DNA of 64,000 nucleotides from Gimesia maris (GTDB lineage: Bacteria > Planctomycetota > Planctomycetia > Planctomycetales > Planctomycetaceae). The notes beneath the pieces were generated by a model that was not told where the DNA came from, ran no database searches, and saw nothing but the letters and a program-made list of their open reading frames with translations. Below, piece after piece: positions 63,232-64,000 of this stretch. Within the stretch, counting starts at the first letter, position 1, and the number at the start of each line of letters is the position of its first letter. The stretch is taken from assembly GCF_008298035.1 (NCBI RefSeq), contig NZ_CP042910.1:620001-684000 (forward strand). Direction: 5' to 3'. The position numbers and the translations under genes are program-made.

Positions 63232-63309
63232 AGTAACATCAACAGAAACAGAACGTTGATGTTAGACAGCGCATCGTCCGCTCCCCCGAAAACACAGGAA
63301 GAAAATGTG

Positions 63310-64000
63310 ATGACACAGCTTCGAAAATGGAACGTTTCATTCTTCTGCCTTGTGGTAATCTTATGTTCCACGCTTCAGGCTGTTCCTGCCGACGAACCAC
63401 CGCGGGTGTATCAGAACCGGTTGCAGCTGCTCAAAAATCCGGAACCACTGCTGGCAGACCATCCGACATTCGTGCAGCCGATTGAAGAAGTCCGCCGCTA
63501 TGCAGCACCGATTCTGGTTGATGAGGAAGGTGCCGACCTGAGTGTACGTGCCTGGAGATTCTCCTACAATGCGCGGGGCATCATCGAAATGCCGAACCGC
63601 CTGCGCGCCGATAAGACAGCGGTGATTATGGTCCATCCCTGGGGAATTGACGATGGCCAGGGCTGGCGCACACCCGAACCGGCGGGGGTCTGCGACTTCT
63701 GTACGCCGACCAAAAATCATCTCGCCGCACAGCATACGCGTACCGTGATTGATCCGTTTCTCAAGCGGATGCGGCCGCAGGTCTCGCTGACGATGTTTAG
63801 CCTGATTGCGCCCGTCGATCCGATTCGAAAAAAACTGTATCGCACGTTTGACTACCAACCCACGGAGGAAGAACGGGCGGAAGCAAAAAAACAGTTGAAA
63901 GCCCGACTCGACAGCCTGCCCTATAAAGGACAGCCTTTGATCGAGAAACTCACGCTTTCCAGCGATCGACCTGTGATCGATTACTTCCGCCAGTTTCCGG
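63310..64000 (+). CDS. exported protein, truncated by the window edge
   Basis: Open from the ATG at 63310 to the last base, 230 codons so far. Residues about 1-27 are a signal peptide (FFCLVVILCSTLQAVPA then Asp-Glu). The mature part includes TAVIMVHPWGIDDGQGW and a Cys-Asp-Phe-Cys segment, followed by HLAAQHTRTVIDPFLKRM. This loosely recalls an isochorismatase-like hydrolase, but I cannot assign it. It follows the PVC dehydrogenase by 78 bases in the same direction and probably belongs to the same unit. Confidence 0.7.
   Translation, partial: MTQLRKWNVSFFCLVVILCSTLQAVPADEPPRVYQNRLQLLKNPEPLLADHPTFVQPIEEVRRYAAPILVDEEGADLSVRAWRFSYNARGIIEMPNRLRADKTAVIMVHPWGIDDGQGWRTPEPAGVCDFCTPTKNHLAAQHTRTVIDPFLKRMRPQVSLTMFSLIAPVDPIRKKLYRTFDYQPTEEERAEAKKQLKARLDSLPYKGQPLIEKLTLSSDRPVIDYFRQFP

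Overview
The window looks like a chromosomal segment of a planctomycete, most likely near Gimesia/Planctomyces. This is inferred from family content, not from a database match. Marker families are two PVC-type haem-binding dehydrogenases, a DUF1559 prepilin-like protein with its small lipoprotein, two XylR-type AraC regulators, DUF1080 and DUF5009 proteins, an ECF sigma factor beside a leucine-rich-repeat Ser/Thr kinase, and many signal peptides and lipoboxes. LpxK points to a lipid A envelope. I saw no rRNA, tRNA or CRISPR array.

Layout. 0-12.4 kb: a Cys/Gly/His-rich exported protein, lpxK, an exported copper-protein-like domain, two exported PQQ-type beta-propeller proteins (719 and about 1536 aa), an exported peroxiredoxin and a thioredoxin-like lipoprotein with a CxxC. 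12.4-22.6 kb: an orphan MoxR-type ATPase with a poly-Asp tail, a CBS protein, housekeeping genes (frr, pgk, queG, dapB), a PhyH dioxygenase, an ExeA-like ATPase with a membrane-anchored neighbour, and a compact RAYT transposase element with perfect 18-bp inverted ends lying between two convergent stop codons. 22.7-26.0 kb: sialidase-like protein, small membrane protein, and a divergent azoreductase/HxlR pair. 26.0-28.0 kb: a gene-free stretch full of palindromic repeats and one copy of a long dispersed repeat; the second, inverted copy lies at 52.5-53.1 kb.

28.0-37.3 kb: DUF1559 protein and lipoprotein, then a complete phosphate-starvation locus, phoR - pstS - pstC - pstA - pstB - phoU - phoB. 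Three tandem 11-bp units upstream of pstS look like a Pho box. 37.4-38.5 kb: convergent bacterioferritin-associated ferredoxin and bacterioferritin genes (iron storage and release), with a 7-1-7 Fur-like palindrome just downstream of a good promoter. 38.6-44.3 kb: DUF1080 protein, small acidic lipoprotein, cold-shock protein, FAH-family enzyme, purM, DUF5009 membrane protein.

44.6-64.0 kb: apparently a catabolic/surface region. A XylR-type regulator faces away from a Gfo/Idh/MocA-like protein and a 1742-aa exported fusion (FG-GAP, PVC dehydrogenase, HEAT, cytochrome c, DUF1080). Then come a kinase-PEGA-LRR receptor, an unknown exported protein and an ECF sigma factor on the minus strand. A second XylR-type regulator is followed by a second PVC dehydrogenase (1024 aa) and a truncated exported protein at the window edge. 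The layout suggests two regulator-plus-oxidase modules for carbohydrate-related substrates separated by a kinase/sigma signalling module.
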